A stretch of DNA of 64,000 nt from Polytrichum commune (lineage: Eukaryota; Streptophyta; Polytrichopsida; Polytrichales; Polytrichaceae), in the NCBI GenBank assembly GCA_950295325.1, contig OX485809.1, forward strand, positions 37,577,081-37,641,080, in the 5' to 3' direction. Below the pieces are notes generated by a model. The model saw only the letters and a program-made list of their open reading frames with translations. It made no database searches and had not been told where the DNA came from. Below are positions 1 to 10,584 of the stretch, piece after piece. Positions within the stretch are counted from its first letter, which is position 1. Each line of letters starts with the position of its first letter. The translations under genes were made by a program, and so were the position numbers.

Positions 1-1325
1 ACATGAATGAATGCACACACCTTACAAATGTTATGAAATGTCTATCAATAGTGGTACTAATTTGGCAAGGTAATATATTCCAATGAGCCTTGTGTATGAT
101 TTGGAGCTAAATGAACAAGGATTCATGGCAACCATGTAAGTTGAAGGTTATATTGTAGAAACCCCATATATTGTAGTCCCATATGGTCTAGGCAAATCGT
201 TGTCGAATAATTTACATATATTAGAGCTTCTATTTGTATGAGGAATATTTTTATAGATTCTCACGTTTCCTATACAAAGAGGAGGTTTTTATGGTAATTC
301 ATTTCAATTTTTTGTACAAATCTTCAAATAACATAATTAACGCCAAAAGCTGACATGGTACTATGGTACCATGGAAATTTGAAAGCTTGTTTGATTCCAA
401 AGTTAGCATAAGAGATCCTAAATTAATCTAGTGAGAAGATTAAGTTGGGATAAACCAACCATAAATCTACATTGGGTAGGTTTTATTGGATTCCTTGGCA
501 TGAGTACCTCATTATCTCATAGTTTTTGTGTATACGTGCATTGGTGTTTCTGGGGAGAGGTTTTTATCATATATATAACCTATTTCTCTACTTCTACTTT
601 GTCCCATAATCTTGCACCCTTTGAACTTTAAAATTTCCATTTAAACTTAACCATGTGTTAAATTAATAAAAGCCTTTTACATGTTGTTTGAAATCATCAT
701 ATGTGTTGTGTTTTAAGGCGCCCTATATCAATAAGCTTAGTAATACAAGAGAGCTTATTAACATGACATATGGGTTACCTTATGTTGCTAAGTATGTTAA
801 TAAAGGGTGGCATAGATACAACATGATGAACAAGAACACTACTAAACAATACAAAACACTATAATTACACGACTAAATGCTCAAGAGTTGAGGTTGTGAG
901 TGGGAAAAACCTTGTGACCCTCTACAAGTTTTGTACCATCCTAAACTTAATACCCTATACAAAATATGTAATGCATAGCATTATAAGGTATTATATAGCA
1001 ATGCGAATAAAATTGATGTTATATTTATAAATTTTCTTGCAAGAATAAAGAGTACTCTATATTAGGTCTCACTTTATTCGGAATATTTCGCTAGTGATGT
1101 GCCCGTGATCCTTGGCTTGACACTTGGAAGGTGTGGACTAACTTGTTGATGTCTACATTGTTGAAACAATTGTGGCTTCCTTTACTAATATAGACACCTA
1201 TACCTAAAACCGACATTGAAATGTGGTACATAATGTTCATTTTGGGTACCATGAAGAACCCCCCAAATGTATGACCGTGATACATAATGTTTATTTTAGT
1301 TCAATATTGGTTTTGGATACATTCT

Positions 1326-1361
1326 CCCCCCCCCCCCCCCCCCCACAACACACACACACAC
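1326..1361. repeat. C19 homopolymer followed by a CA microsatellite
   Basis: An uninterrupted run of 19 C (1326-1344) runs directly into an ACAACACACACACACA tract. A second C-run of 12 lies at 1408-1419. These are simple-sequence tracts, prone to slippage and to assembly or sequencing length error. Confidence 0.9.
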
Positions 1362-2605
1362 ATTCAATGGGTCCAATAATATGCATTCACATCTTTGGTT
1401 TGAACTTCCCCCCCCCCCCTTTTCCTTTTTGTTCCCTTGACTTTAGAGTGAAAACCCGACAACCCTATGAGTATAGGTTGAGGAAGACGTAAAAGGCAAG
1501 GCAAAGATGATTGATGTTTATGAATGCCTTGAAAATTGAAATGCCCATGCCATGGAAAGTCTTGCATCTCACATCCAAGGACAACCTTTATTGCCATAGT
1601 CGGCCCTCACATATACAGGCTTAGCCGCCCCTAGCAGCTTCACTTGTGAAATTGTCTTGACTTAGCGCATGTGTTGAAATGATAACATAACTTGAATGTC
1701 ATGACAAGTTACAATCATGACGTTGAAAGACTAGTCTAATTGATAATAAAAAGAAGACCCTTAAATCATTGTCATTATAAATGATCTTTGAGTTTGGTAG
1801 AAAAATTGTATCACAAAAGTCCAAAATGGGTCTTGTGGACATTCTAGGGTTAAAATAGTCACACCCCAATTGACTTGATAAAATATCTTGTCATAAAAGC
1901 TCCCCTAAAATCTTCTCAATTTATGCATTCACCATTATTCAATAGCCTAGTAATGCAAGGGTGCAATTATATAGAATTAGACTATCCCCACTCACTGTTT
2001 GATTGATTCATTTATTAAAAACATTGCAAACATTATTGTTGCAAGTCTTTTCTCCTACAAAGGTGCTTATCAAAGAAAACATTTATTAATTTAGCATAGG
2101 TTTTGGTCCTGAAAAGTGCACAAGTTATTCTATTGCATCTTTACAAGTGCGGAATGCAACCTCCACATGGCCTTCACATGGGTCTTAACCTATATAAGAA
2201 TGACATTTGGGAAAGTTTGAGGAGATTATAGTCAATTTTTGTTAAATTAGATACCCCTTTGTTTTATGGATGCACCCATGTGCACCTTGTTAGAGGGTGA
2301 TCTACTTTAGCACTTGTGAGAGCACAAAAATAGATTCACTAACATAGTTATTCTTATGAAGAATTTGTGTGGAAACATGGCAATTTTGGACACCACACAT
2401 GGACTATCAAACAATCATACAATCCATGACAATATTTCCCATAAATATGTTGCAATTTGGGTCAAATTGGAGATTTTCTACAACTACACTTATTCTAGCT
2501 ATTAGCATCACAAAATTGCATGCAATTTGCATGATTTTGGTTAAGGTTGGTCAAAATCAATTACCCTTAATGTTAATGATGTGGTTAATGTTACATTGTT
2601 GGGTT

Positions 2606-3150
2606 GCAGGAATGCTATCTTGTGAGCGGTGAGCCGTGAGCCGTGAGCCGTGAGCCGTGAGCAGAAAATTTGAATTTTTATTCTTCAAAATTTTCAATGA
2701 AATGTATGATATAGACCCTATGACCGTGGAGAATTTATGGTTTCATTCTATAAAATCTGCATATTATTTAACAAAAATTAATCAAGGTCCTATTTCCTTT
2801 TTTTGAGTTTTCGTGGATAAATACTTAAAATTTTAATTTACATTCTTATCCCTTATTTTATGTTCCCTATTATTTTGGAAGTTTTTTTTCTAATTTTTTT
2901 TTCGTTTCCTTCCGTTTCTTTTTATGGATGGTTTTTTCAAAAGTTTATAATTTCTTCCACTCCACGGTTATAGGCACCATCCACAGTTAAACGTACCATC
3001 TACTTTTAGTCATATTTGTAAAGAAACTATACGAAGAGTCCTACTCGGTGTAAGAATTAAGTCAAATATTCTGATTTTTTTTTTTAAAATCAAATTTTCT
3101 GCTCACCGCTCGCCGCTCACTGCTCACCGCTCACAAGATAGCGTCGCTGC
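2606..3150. mobile_element. hAT-like MITE with heptamer subterminal repeats
   Basis: The two ends are inverted copies around GCTATCTTGTGAGCGGTGAG (left from 2614, right ending at 3142). The similarity extends outward to about 2606 and 3150, and the right end then reads ...GCGCCCTG, which resembles the CAGGG terminus typical of hAT elements. Just inside the left end the heptamer GTGAGCC is repeated five times; inside the right end are inverted relatives (GCTCACC/GCTCGCC). The 0.5-kb interior is AT-rich and non-coding. No clean 8-bp target duplication was found, so the superfamily is tentative. Confidence 0.65.
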
Positions 3151-3965
3151 GCCCTGAGATAGTGCCTTTGCCATTGGTAACTATAGGGACCACCTCTGAC
3201 AAGAGGTAGTAGCACTTGTCCCATAGACCTTCTCAATTAACTTGGTCCTAGTTCACATATGAGCTTGTGGCCATGATCAAGGTGATGTGTCCCTCATTCA
3301 CGCCAATACAAGTGCTTGGCGTCGTCTCTCTCCATAATCTCATGATTAATTTGGTTTATAACTATGGTTGTGCCTCTTTTTTAAACCACACTTGAATTTA
3401 AGCAATTGTCATATTGTTGAATGAGAACTTACCTATGAAGAATTGAGAGTAGATTCACATTGGTTGTAAAACTAAGTGCACATCTCGATTATGATATGCA
3501 TAAACCTTGTCGATGAGTGCAGATTATGAATTGAAGAGAGATTACTCGAGGAATCACCCCTAACGTCATAACCTCATGTCTTAATTGTGACCTTTGGACA
3601 AACTATTGTCACGTTTTGAGTTCTCGTATTTGTAGTCCTTGAGTCTTTGTGAGGTAAAAACTTCACTTCAAAATTTACAGTGTCAAGGCCCACCACGAAA
3701 GTTTGGCACAATTTGCAAGGTCAATCACGACATATTTTGTACATTCTTTGATTGCACAAGCTTATAAGTATGTAATATTTGCACACACAACAAGTAAACC
3801 ATGTTGAGGTTAGATCCAATACTCATTGCTAAATGAGGATAACAATGGTTAATTTCAAGAAATTATAGATTGCCATGGGCCAAATGTAGCCTACAAGGAA
3901 AATGAGTTAACTACATGCGTAAACTTGGCTAACAAGGTCCGACCTTATGTGAAATGTATATGAGG

Positions 3966-4165
3966 CACCACGGGCCTTGGCTTGGTGGTTAGGGCTCATG
4001 ACCCCCAATGAGGAGGTTGTGGGTTCTATTCCCCATGCCAGCGTGGTGCTCACCACCTTAGTCCACCCAACTATGGTGGGGGGTCCTTGGACCTTGTTGT
4101 ATGGGTACCTCAAAGCCCTTTGGGGGGATACCATGTCCGGTATCTTCAAGGCACTAGTGATTAGC
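3966..4165 (+). mobile_element. tRNA-derived SINE
   Basis: A tRNA-like head is visible. There is an A-box-like stretch TGGCTTGGTGGTTAG near 3978 and a B-box-like GGTTCTATTCC near 4021, at RNA polymerase III promoter spacing. A tRNA-unrelated body with the segment GGTACCTCAAAGCCC follows. This matches the general plan of plant tRNA-derived SINEs. The 3' end is not sharply defined, and no target-site duplication was assigned. Confidence 0.6.
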
Positions 4166-4728
4166 TAGGAACTAGTATGGTGTGTCACTATAGTGCCCAT
4201 CCTCGAAAGGGGAGAGTAGTATTGCCCCCAATGTCCCCTTGTCCAGTGGGCATCGGGTCATTGACATTACGAACAAACACTTTATTCATGCTGGCCCCTT
4301 CAAAGGGACCAGAGTTTCTATCTATCTGAAATGTATATGTGCCGTTGTTAAGAGATTTATAAATACGGAATTGGATTCTATAGATGATATGGTAGGAATA
4401 CCTCCCCATCACATACCTTACCGAGTTGTGCATGATTGAGTGTTTTGGTCTACTATGCTTAACCAATCAAAATTTGAATCCTTTGTACAATTCTACTTTG
4501 ATAGTTGATTTGTTTAAATATGTTTTTTGAATATAAATATAAATGTATATGAAATGCATTTATACCCAATCCAAATATGTGATAAGCTTGCAACTTTTTA
4601 GGAAATCTAACAAACTTGGGATAAATGATTTATGCAAAACAACCTTAAATTTTGGCACAAACTAAGAATTTTGATATCTCACATGATGGTATGAAGAGTC
4701 TTGAGAAGCATATCACTTAACCCAATGT

Positions 4729-5020
4729 CTCGGGGGGGGGCAGTGTGTTAAAAAGTTAAGGATATAGGTGCGAACAACCATTATTTTATAGGGGGGTATT
4801 ACTTTCAATTCTCTTCTTTTTTCACATGCTATCATTACTTATAATTCCAAATTACCTATTATTCCATACCCTATAGTACTTTAATGATGTCCAGTGCCAT
4901 TTTTGATACCCTATATTACTCTTAAGTCCATTTATAATTTTTAGCCCCCATGTTTTAAAAATACCCTATCATTTGTTCGCACGTATATTGCTACTCCAAC
5001 CAATGACTACCCCCCCCAAG
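4729..5020. mobile_element. Short hAT-like MITE with perfect 8-bp target duplication
   Basis: The 292-bp element starts CTCGGGGGG and ends CCCCCCCAAG. It has imperfect inverted ends that share GTGCGAACAA about 40 bp in. It is flanked on both sides by CCCAATGT (4721-4728 and 5021-5028), a perfect 8-bp direct repeat as made by hAT transposases. The interior is non-coding, so it depended on a transposase elsewhere. Confidence 0.8.
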
Positions 5021-6697
5021 CCCAATGTGCAGATGCACATTTTGATTCAAAATCAAGAGAGTTCATTTGGTGATCTCTTACACAAGGTCTAGATGCAATG
5101 TCCCATATTTTGGATAAGATCAAGCACTCCAAAATATTGATTTTAAAATGAGCTCTTGATACTTGAGACACTTGTCAAGTCATCAACTTCATGAACCTAG
5201 AGAAATTAGGTCTCCTTAGGATGACATTATGTTTTATTATTATATTATTATGTTTATTTCTCAAGTCATGGACATTGATGTGTCATATATGTATGTGTTT
5301 TTGGTTTTGAAAGTTTCCACATTATTGCTCCAACCCTCCTAATATTATGTAGTTGAAGGCTTCATTAGTGTTTTCGTTCTAATGCAAAAGAATAGAACCC
5401 CAACTACGTGAGAGACAAAAACTCAAGAACCGAAGCTTGCAAAGGAGAAAACTACAAAATGGAAACCTTGATAAACCCATTTAATCCCTCCCAAAAACCA
5501 TAATATTCCTACTAGCTAAAATAGCCTTGGCAACACACCGATTGGAATGAGACCACTCTAGAAGGCTTTGAGAGCTTGGAGGTGCCTTGGTGTTGACTTC
5601 ATCTGTGTTTGAAATTTAAAAACCATAATATTATTAATTCTTTAGTTTTTGGTTTTTTTGGTTGATCAAGCAATGTGGACATCCCACATGAATGTGAGAA
5701 GAGATCTTGTATTTCCAGTCAATCACCATAATAACCTTGTGAATGACAAATTGATGGATCCAGGAAATCCTTTGGAATGTCAACTTGTGTTGGCCAAACA
5801 AAGTTCTAATTAAATAAAAAATGATAGAAAAATTGACTTTTCATTTTCACATATAGTTTTAACCAAAGGTTGTTTTAGGATCACTTTGGCATTGTTATTT
5901 GGGGCTACAAACTCATAAATGATTGGACCTCACATAGCAAATTTGGAATTATTTTTAATATTTGATTTTTCACATGTCATATGGATTTGGTGTATTTGTG
6001 TATATAAGATTGTTCCATGTGCACTTTATTATGTATGCTTCCGAACTTTATGTCATAGTGGATGTTAAAATGTCAAAAACTCATAAGATATTATAGCCAA
6101 AAATGATGCAAACACTCAATATCCATCTAAAAACAAACATACTTGATTTCCCATACCGCCCATTCTCCCTTGAACAACTTTGGCACCATGGGGGCACCAC
6201 CCCAACTTCATAGCTTGCCTAATAGAAGTTGAGCAAATGTCCCACCCAAAACTCCTCAAGACCCTCCTCACCCAATATCTCACCATATTCCAGAATTTAC
6301 TGGCTCTGCATGTTTACAAATCATGATTCCAATGGTATTACCAAATCTAAGCATATGGGAGTGGTGAGACGGGCTTGACTTCTTGTGAGGGGGCTTAGAA
6401 GACATTTCCAATAGTCACATATTGGTCCACCTTGAAAACAACACACGTGGTGCTCCTGGATGTCAAAAACGAGCTTAAGTCTTTTTGAAACACTTTCCAC
6501 GTGATTGTGTTGTACCATGGGTTCACATTAGACACACAAGAATTTACAGTCGATTGAACTCCATATTTGCAAATTGATTGCCATACCTATGTTGGTCACT
6601 TGTTTATATCACAATGTGCTATATGACGGGACTTGCCATGGGTGCACACAAATTTTATTATACTTCCAATTGGATTTTATTTTTCGAAAGATCATGT

Positions 6698-7149
6698 ACT
6701 GTAGCTCTCTAGCAGCTTGGGCACCTTTTTGCCTAATAATTAAATAAAGTGCGAAAGTAAGTTAGGCGACCCAGAAAATAACATTATGAAATTGAACAAA
6801 CTAAAAAAGTAATTAAAAATAAGTTAAACATTCATTCAAGTCATTTCTATAATTCATGAATGGTTTTCCTAATTTCATCTATGGCGGCTACGATTAACCT
6901 AAACACTTCCTTTAACCAACATTCCTTATCATTAACTTTGTCTTTTACTTGTATGTCAGGGATTTGCTTTGTGTGAGAGTTATACACAGTGGTCTTTGTG
7001 AGAGACTGTGCCACTTGTATTATTATGATTTTAGGCACTCTTTAAATGTTATTTCTTTTTTTGGACACTCAATGAAATGAATTTCCCAAAAATTTAGACA
7101 CCTTCAAAAGTAATTATTTTTTGCCCAAGCTGCTAGAGAACTACGATAA
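6698..7149. mobile_element. Long-TIR non-autonomous DNA element
   Basis: Inverted ends of about 30 bp are seen: TCTCTAGCAGCTTGGGCA at about 6709-6726 and its reverse complement TGCCCAAGCTGCTAGAGA near 7122-7139. They enclose roughly 450 bp of AT-rich non-coding DNA. I could not define a target-site duplication, so no superfamily is assigned. Confidence 0.55.
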
Positions 7150-7264
7150 CATATGTTTCATGTCCATTATACCCTTAAATATAGGTGTCCGAAATAGATG
7201 ACCTACTTTTACATCCGCGCCAACATTTAGGGGTTATGAATTCAAGTGGTGCCTCTTAAACCTC

Positions 7265-7315
7265 TTTTCACTGCTTAGTGTGCCGAAATCTTTTCACTGC
7301 TTAGTGTGCCGAAAC
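7265..7315. repeat. 26-bp tandem duplication
   Basis: The unit TTTTCACTGCTTAGTGTGCC plus GAAATC occurs twice in direct succession, nearly identical, in non-coding DNA. Confidence 0.85.
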
Positions 7316-7318
7316 AGT

Positions 7319-8026
7319 GATCGGGGAGGTTTTTGGGCATAATCGGTTGACATCCTAATTTTTGCAAGCCCAACCAGTTACGTGTTCACATCCTCCAGTT
7401 TTCCTTTATTAAATTGGGGTATATTCTATAAATTCCTCTAAAATGATCGGTAATTCTCCTGCTCAACCGGTTCATTTGTAACTTACTGCCGGTTCTCCCC
7501 GATCATAGGCCGGAAGGATGAACCCTAAATCATGTCTCCAACATCACAAACCTCTAAATCCACACACACATCAGCAACCTTAATTTCACATTGATTCAAT
7601 CACATCACCGCAAACTACATACAGTATACCTTTGATTGATGAATGTCTACCATCCATAAGTTAGGCTTGCAATTCTAGTGCACATCTTCCTCTGACTGCA
7701 AGACCTAGAACTCACTCAACTTTCCCTCCGGAATTGAATCTTCTTCAATCGCTGTTGAATGCAAGAATCCTGAAGAGCAGCTTATGAGTGTGGAGCTACT
7801 ATACGAGTGCCCGGAGAGATTTTTGGGCATAACCGGTCGAGATCCCAGTGTTTCCAAGTCCAACCGGTTACATGTTCTGATCTTTCGGAGAGCACTTTGA
7901 TAATGTGAGGTATATTCCACAGATTCCTCTGAAATGATGGGTAATTTTCCTCAAGTCTTGGATTTCAACCGGCTATTTCTCAACTGAACCGGTTCATCTG
8001 TAACTAGCGGTCGGTTCTTCCGTTCA
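7319..8026. repeat. Diverged direct repeat pair (about 190-220 bp units)
   Basis: The segment 7319-7506 recurs at 7809-8026 in the same order. Both copies have TTTTTGGGCATAA, a CAACC(A/G)GTTAC block, a GGTATATTC(T/C)A block, AACCGGTTCAT(T/C)TGTAACT and a final CGGTTC. The copies are clearly related but diverged. They lie just upstream of the unresolved PRT6 5' end, so they may be promoter-proximal repeats. I see no coding potential. Confidence 0.6.
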
Positions 8027-8098
8027 TTGTACTGTACCAAGTCAACCCTGAAACAGCTCTTACCAGGGTTAAGTAATAACTTGGGGCCCTCTTTTTAG

Positions 8099-10584
8099 GT
8101 TTGCACGATGATCTAGAACAGCGATTTCCGGAATCCGAAATACAAGGATCTCAAGCGGAAGACTGCTGTGGTCAAATGGATCGGAACCTTCTTGCTGGGG
8201 AGCAGCCAATGGAATGACAAATCAATACTTTCAACTTTCACTGTGCATGGATTTACAGAAACTGTGGTTGTGAGAGCTCAAGGCGGCCCGGGATGCGTGT
8301 TTTGGGGTGAGTGTTCTACGCAAACTCTTTAAGTTAAGTATAAATTTTATTTAGACATCGGTCACGCCGTTGGCTGACATCTAATATCCCGCAAGCCACA
8401 AAAGGGTAAACGAAAAAAAAAAAAGGTGAAACAGTCGGAATTTGCAGTCATTGTGATGAGCCTGACTCCCGCCCGTAAGTCATGCAGTTGCAGGCTGTGC
8501 AGACTCCACTTCAATGTGCGTAAGCTAAGTTTGTATGAGTGAATGACTAGATATTTTAAAATGAATTTAGCATTTACTCGTGGCGAATAGTCGGTGAAGC
8601 TCATGTACAGATTTATTACTTAAGGGTCAAGTCCGCAGAAGCGGCGCGACTTGTTGTGATGATGATCATCAGAATTTAAATTAAGTTAAGTTATTCAAAG
8701 TTCTGTCGGGCTTGAAAAAGAAATATGTCTAACTTATTGCGTTAGTGTTTGAGTGATGGCCTTGAACTTATGTAGAAGAAGTGATGAGTAGACGATGTTG
8801 AAAAATTGGTATTAAGTTATTTGGACTCCGTGGGGGTGGTGCCGTAAGAGGGACGAAGATCAACTCACAAGTAACATGAGTGTTGACGCGGACCGATTTC
8901 GACTCATTAAGTTAGGCTTAAGTTATTACCGATTTTCTGAGGAAAAACTGTCGGTAAGTGAAAAGGGGCTGGTTGGTGAGCTGTGGACTGTGTTGATAGC
9001 TATCACGTTTTCTGTCTTTGGAGGTTGCACCTTGAAGAGTGGAACCTTCCTTCTGTTTGGGGCGATTCCGAATGTGAGGGATTGTTGGATTCTTGAGACT
9101 AGAGGGTTAGAGGGTTGGGAACGATGTTGTTCACCTTGGGGCAGCTTGTACTAAGTAGTTAGGGCAATTGCCACGTTTGTGCTTTCAATCTGCTTTGAAG
9201 AGAGACTTTACCTCTGAGTTGTTTAATTGTTAGACCAATTTCAGTGTGGCTCTTGCAGCTCTGTCTCCATCCTGCGCTCGATACCAGGTATTCGGTTTTG
9301 GAACTGGCGCCTTGAGTTCTGATTTGAAACTGGTTGGTCTCGTCAGATCAAATTGGAAATTCTCTGCTCTAGAATCCCAAAGAGTAGGTTGCTGCTGTCG
9401 TGAAAGTCCATGTTCTTTCTTGTTTGCTCCTCAGGTCCCCACTATATTCCCACTTTCTTCTGTCGTATATCCCTTTTCCTCCTTTGGGCTCATACACTCC
9501 AATCCGATCCATAGTCAGAGACACTGTGAGCAGTTTTTGCCACGAAGTGTGTTCACGCCCAAAGTGAATACAACAAAAAATTGAAGATCGGTTTTTTTAG
9601 GTGGTATGTGTGCCTACAGTGAATACAAAGTGTGCTGTTGTCCACAGTGAAATCAAAGTGTGTTGAGGGAACTACAAACTGTTTTGGGGGCTACAAAGTG
9701 TGTTTGTGCCCCCAGTCTTTACAAAGTGTTTCCAATGTGTGGTGTGCCCAAAGGATGTCAAAGTGCGCCAAAAGTGTGTGAAAGCGTGCCCAAAGTTCAT
9801 TTGGGCCACAAAGTGTGTCTGTGCAAAGTTGTGCACAAACTTGTAGCTTGCGCAAGGACTTCCTGTGTTTAAAATTTGCACGAAAATTTGGAGGCAGCCG
9901 CAATACAAGTGGAACTGAAACTGAATGAGTTGTAAAGTTGACAACTGAGTGAGGAGATGTAGGGCTTTGTTTTTGTATATTTCCAACTTGTGGTTGCACC
10001 ACCTTGAGAAAAATGTTTTTGTTGCCAGTTGTTCCCATCGATACCCATTAAGGGACTGAAATCCTTCTTTGTGGTTGACGTCTCATCTTGAGGTTTGCCA
10101 AAATTTCTCGCATCATATGATTGTGGTTTGGGTTTCCTTGATACCATGTTTAACAGTACATTTGGTTTTGCTTGCAGCAGGGCACTGCTACCTTGCTTTC
10201 CTGCGATTTTACCTGGCGCCAAACCACATTCTGTGGCACAAACCGTGGCCTAGCCTTACCTTCCTCATTCTGGAGGCTTCGATTTTATCAATTCCCTCAA
10301 CAAATCAACCATTTCGTCTGAAACGGAATCTCCCATTTCTGCAAGCAGTTGTACTCCATTGGCCTTCCAAGTGGTCGGGAAGAGTGTAATGCTTGCTTCC
10401 ATCACCACTTTGAAGCACCTATCAAGTGCCTGCAGTGGACTAAGCTGCTCCCATTTTAGGCTATGCTGGCAGACTCTCTTTGCAACTGTAATTCTGTCTC
10501 TGTATGCATGGTGTTCACGGTTGCCGTGCTATTATACCATGAGCTTTGGAGGGAGCCCAAAATGTCTCACTCGAACATCAACAG
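8099..10584 (+). other. Upstream region of PRT6; possible 5' exons not resolved
   Basis: Plant PRT6 proteins have roughly 100 residues before the UBR box, so at least one exon should lie here. One candidate is 8099-8307: it follows a TTTTTAG acceptor, stays open for about 70 codons in one frame (beginning NSDFRNPKYKDLK) and ends at a GGTGAGTG donor. It does not resemble the PRT6 N-terminus I know, so it could be a 5'-UTR exon or chance. The open frames at 8876-9154, 9246-9584 and 10069-10389 show no domain. A motif-rich patch at 9538-9840 is listed separately. Confidence 0.3.
9538..9840 (+). repeat. Degenerate CAAAGTGTG motif array
   Basis: Variants of (A)CAAAGTGTG and CAGTGAA(T/A)AC recur at least nine times within 300 bp at irregular spacing of about 20-35 bp. 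It looks like a decayed minisatellite. It also creates overlapping frames on both strands that I take as by-products. Confidence 0.55.

Larger units (their letters stand above)
1..8098. other. Gene-free region with small transposable elements
   Basis: I see no exon chain, no recognisable protein domain and no transposase or reverse transcriptase reading frame here. Open frames are short (under 95 codons) and look random. The stretch is AT-rich and holds the short elements listed separately: a C-run with a CA microsatellite, two hAT-like MITEs, a tRNA-derived SINE, a long-TIR element and a diverged direct repeat. The remainder (about 1-1325, 1362-2605, 3151-3960, 5030-6690) shows nothing I can name. 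Confidence 0.6.

Noticed and set aside
8876-9154. 92-codon open frame upstream of PRT6
   Set aside because: No domain, no splice links to the PRT6 frame and composition like the surrounding non-coding DNA.
9672-10222. Overlapping minus-strand frames of 104-117 codons
   Set aside because: They overlap each other and the CAAAGTGTG array; no recognisable gag or other domain, likely a by-product of the repeats.
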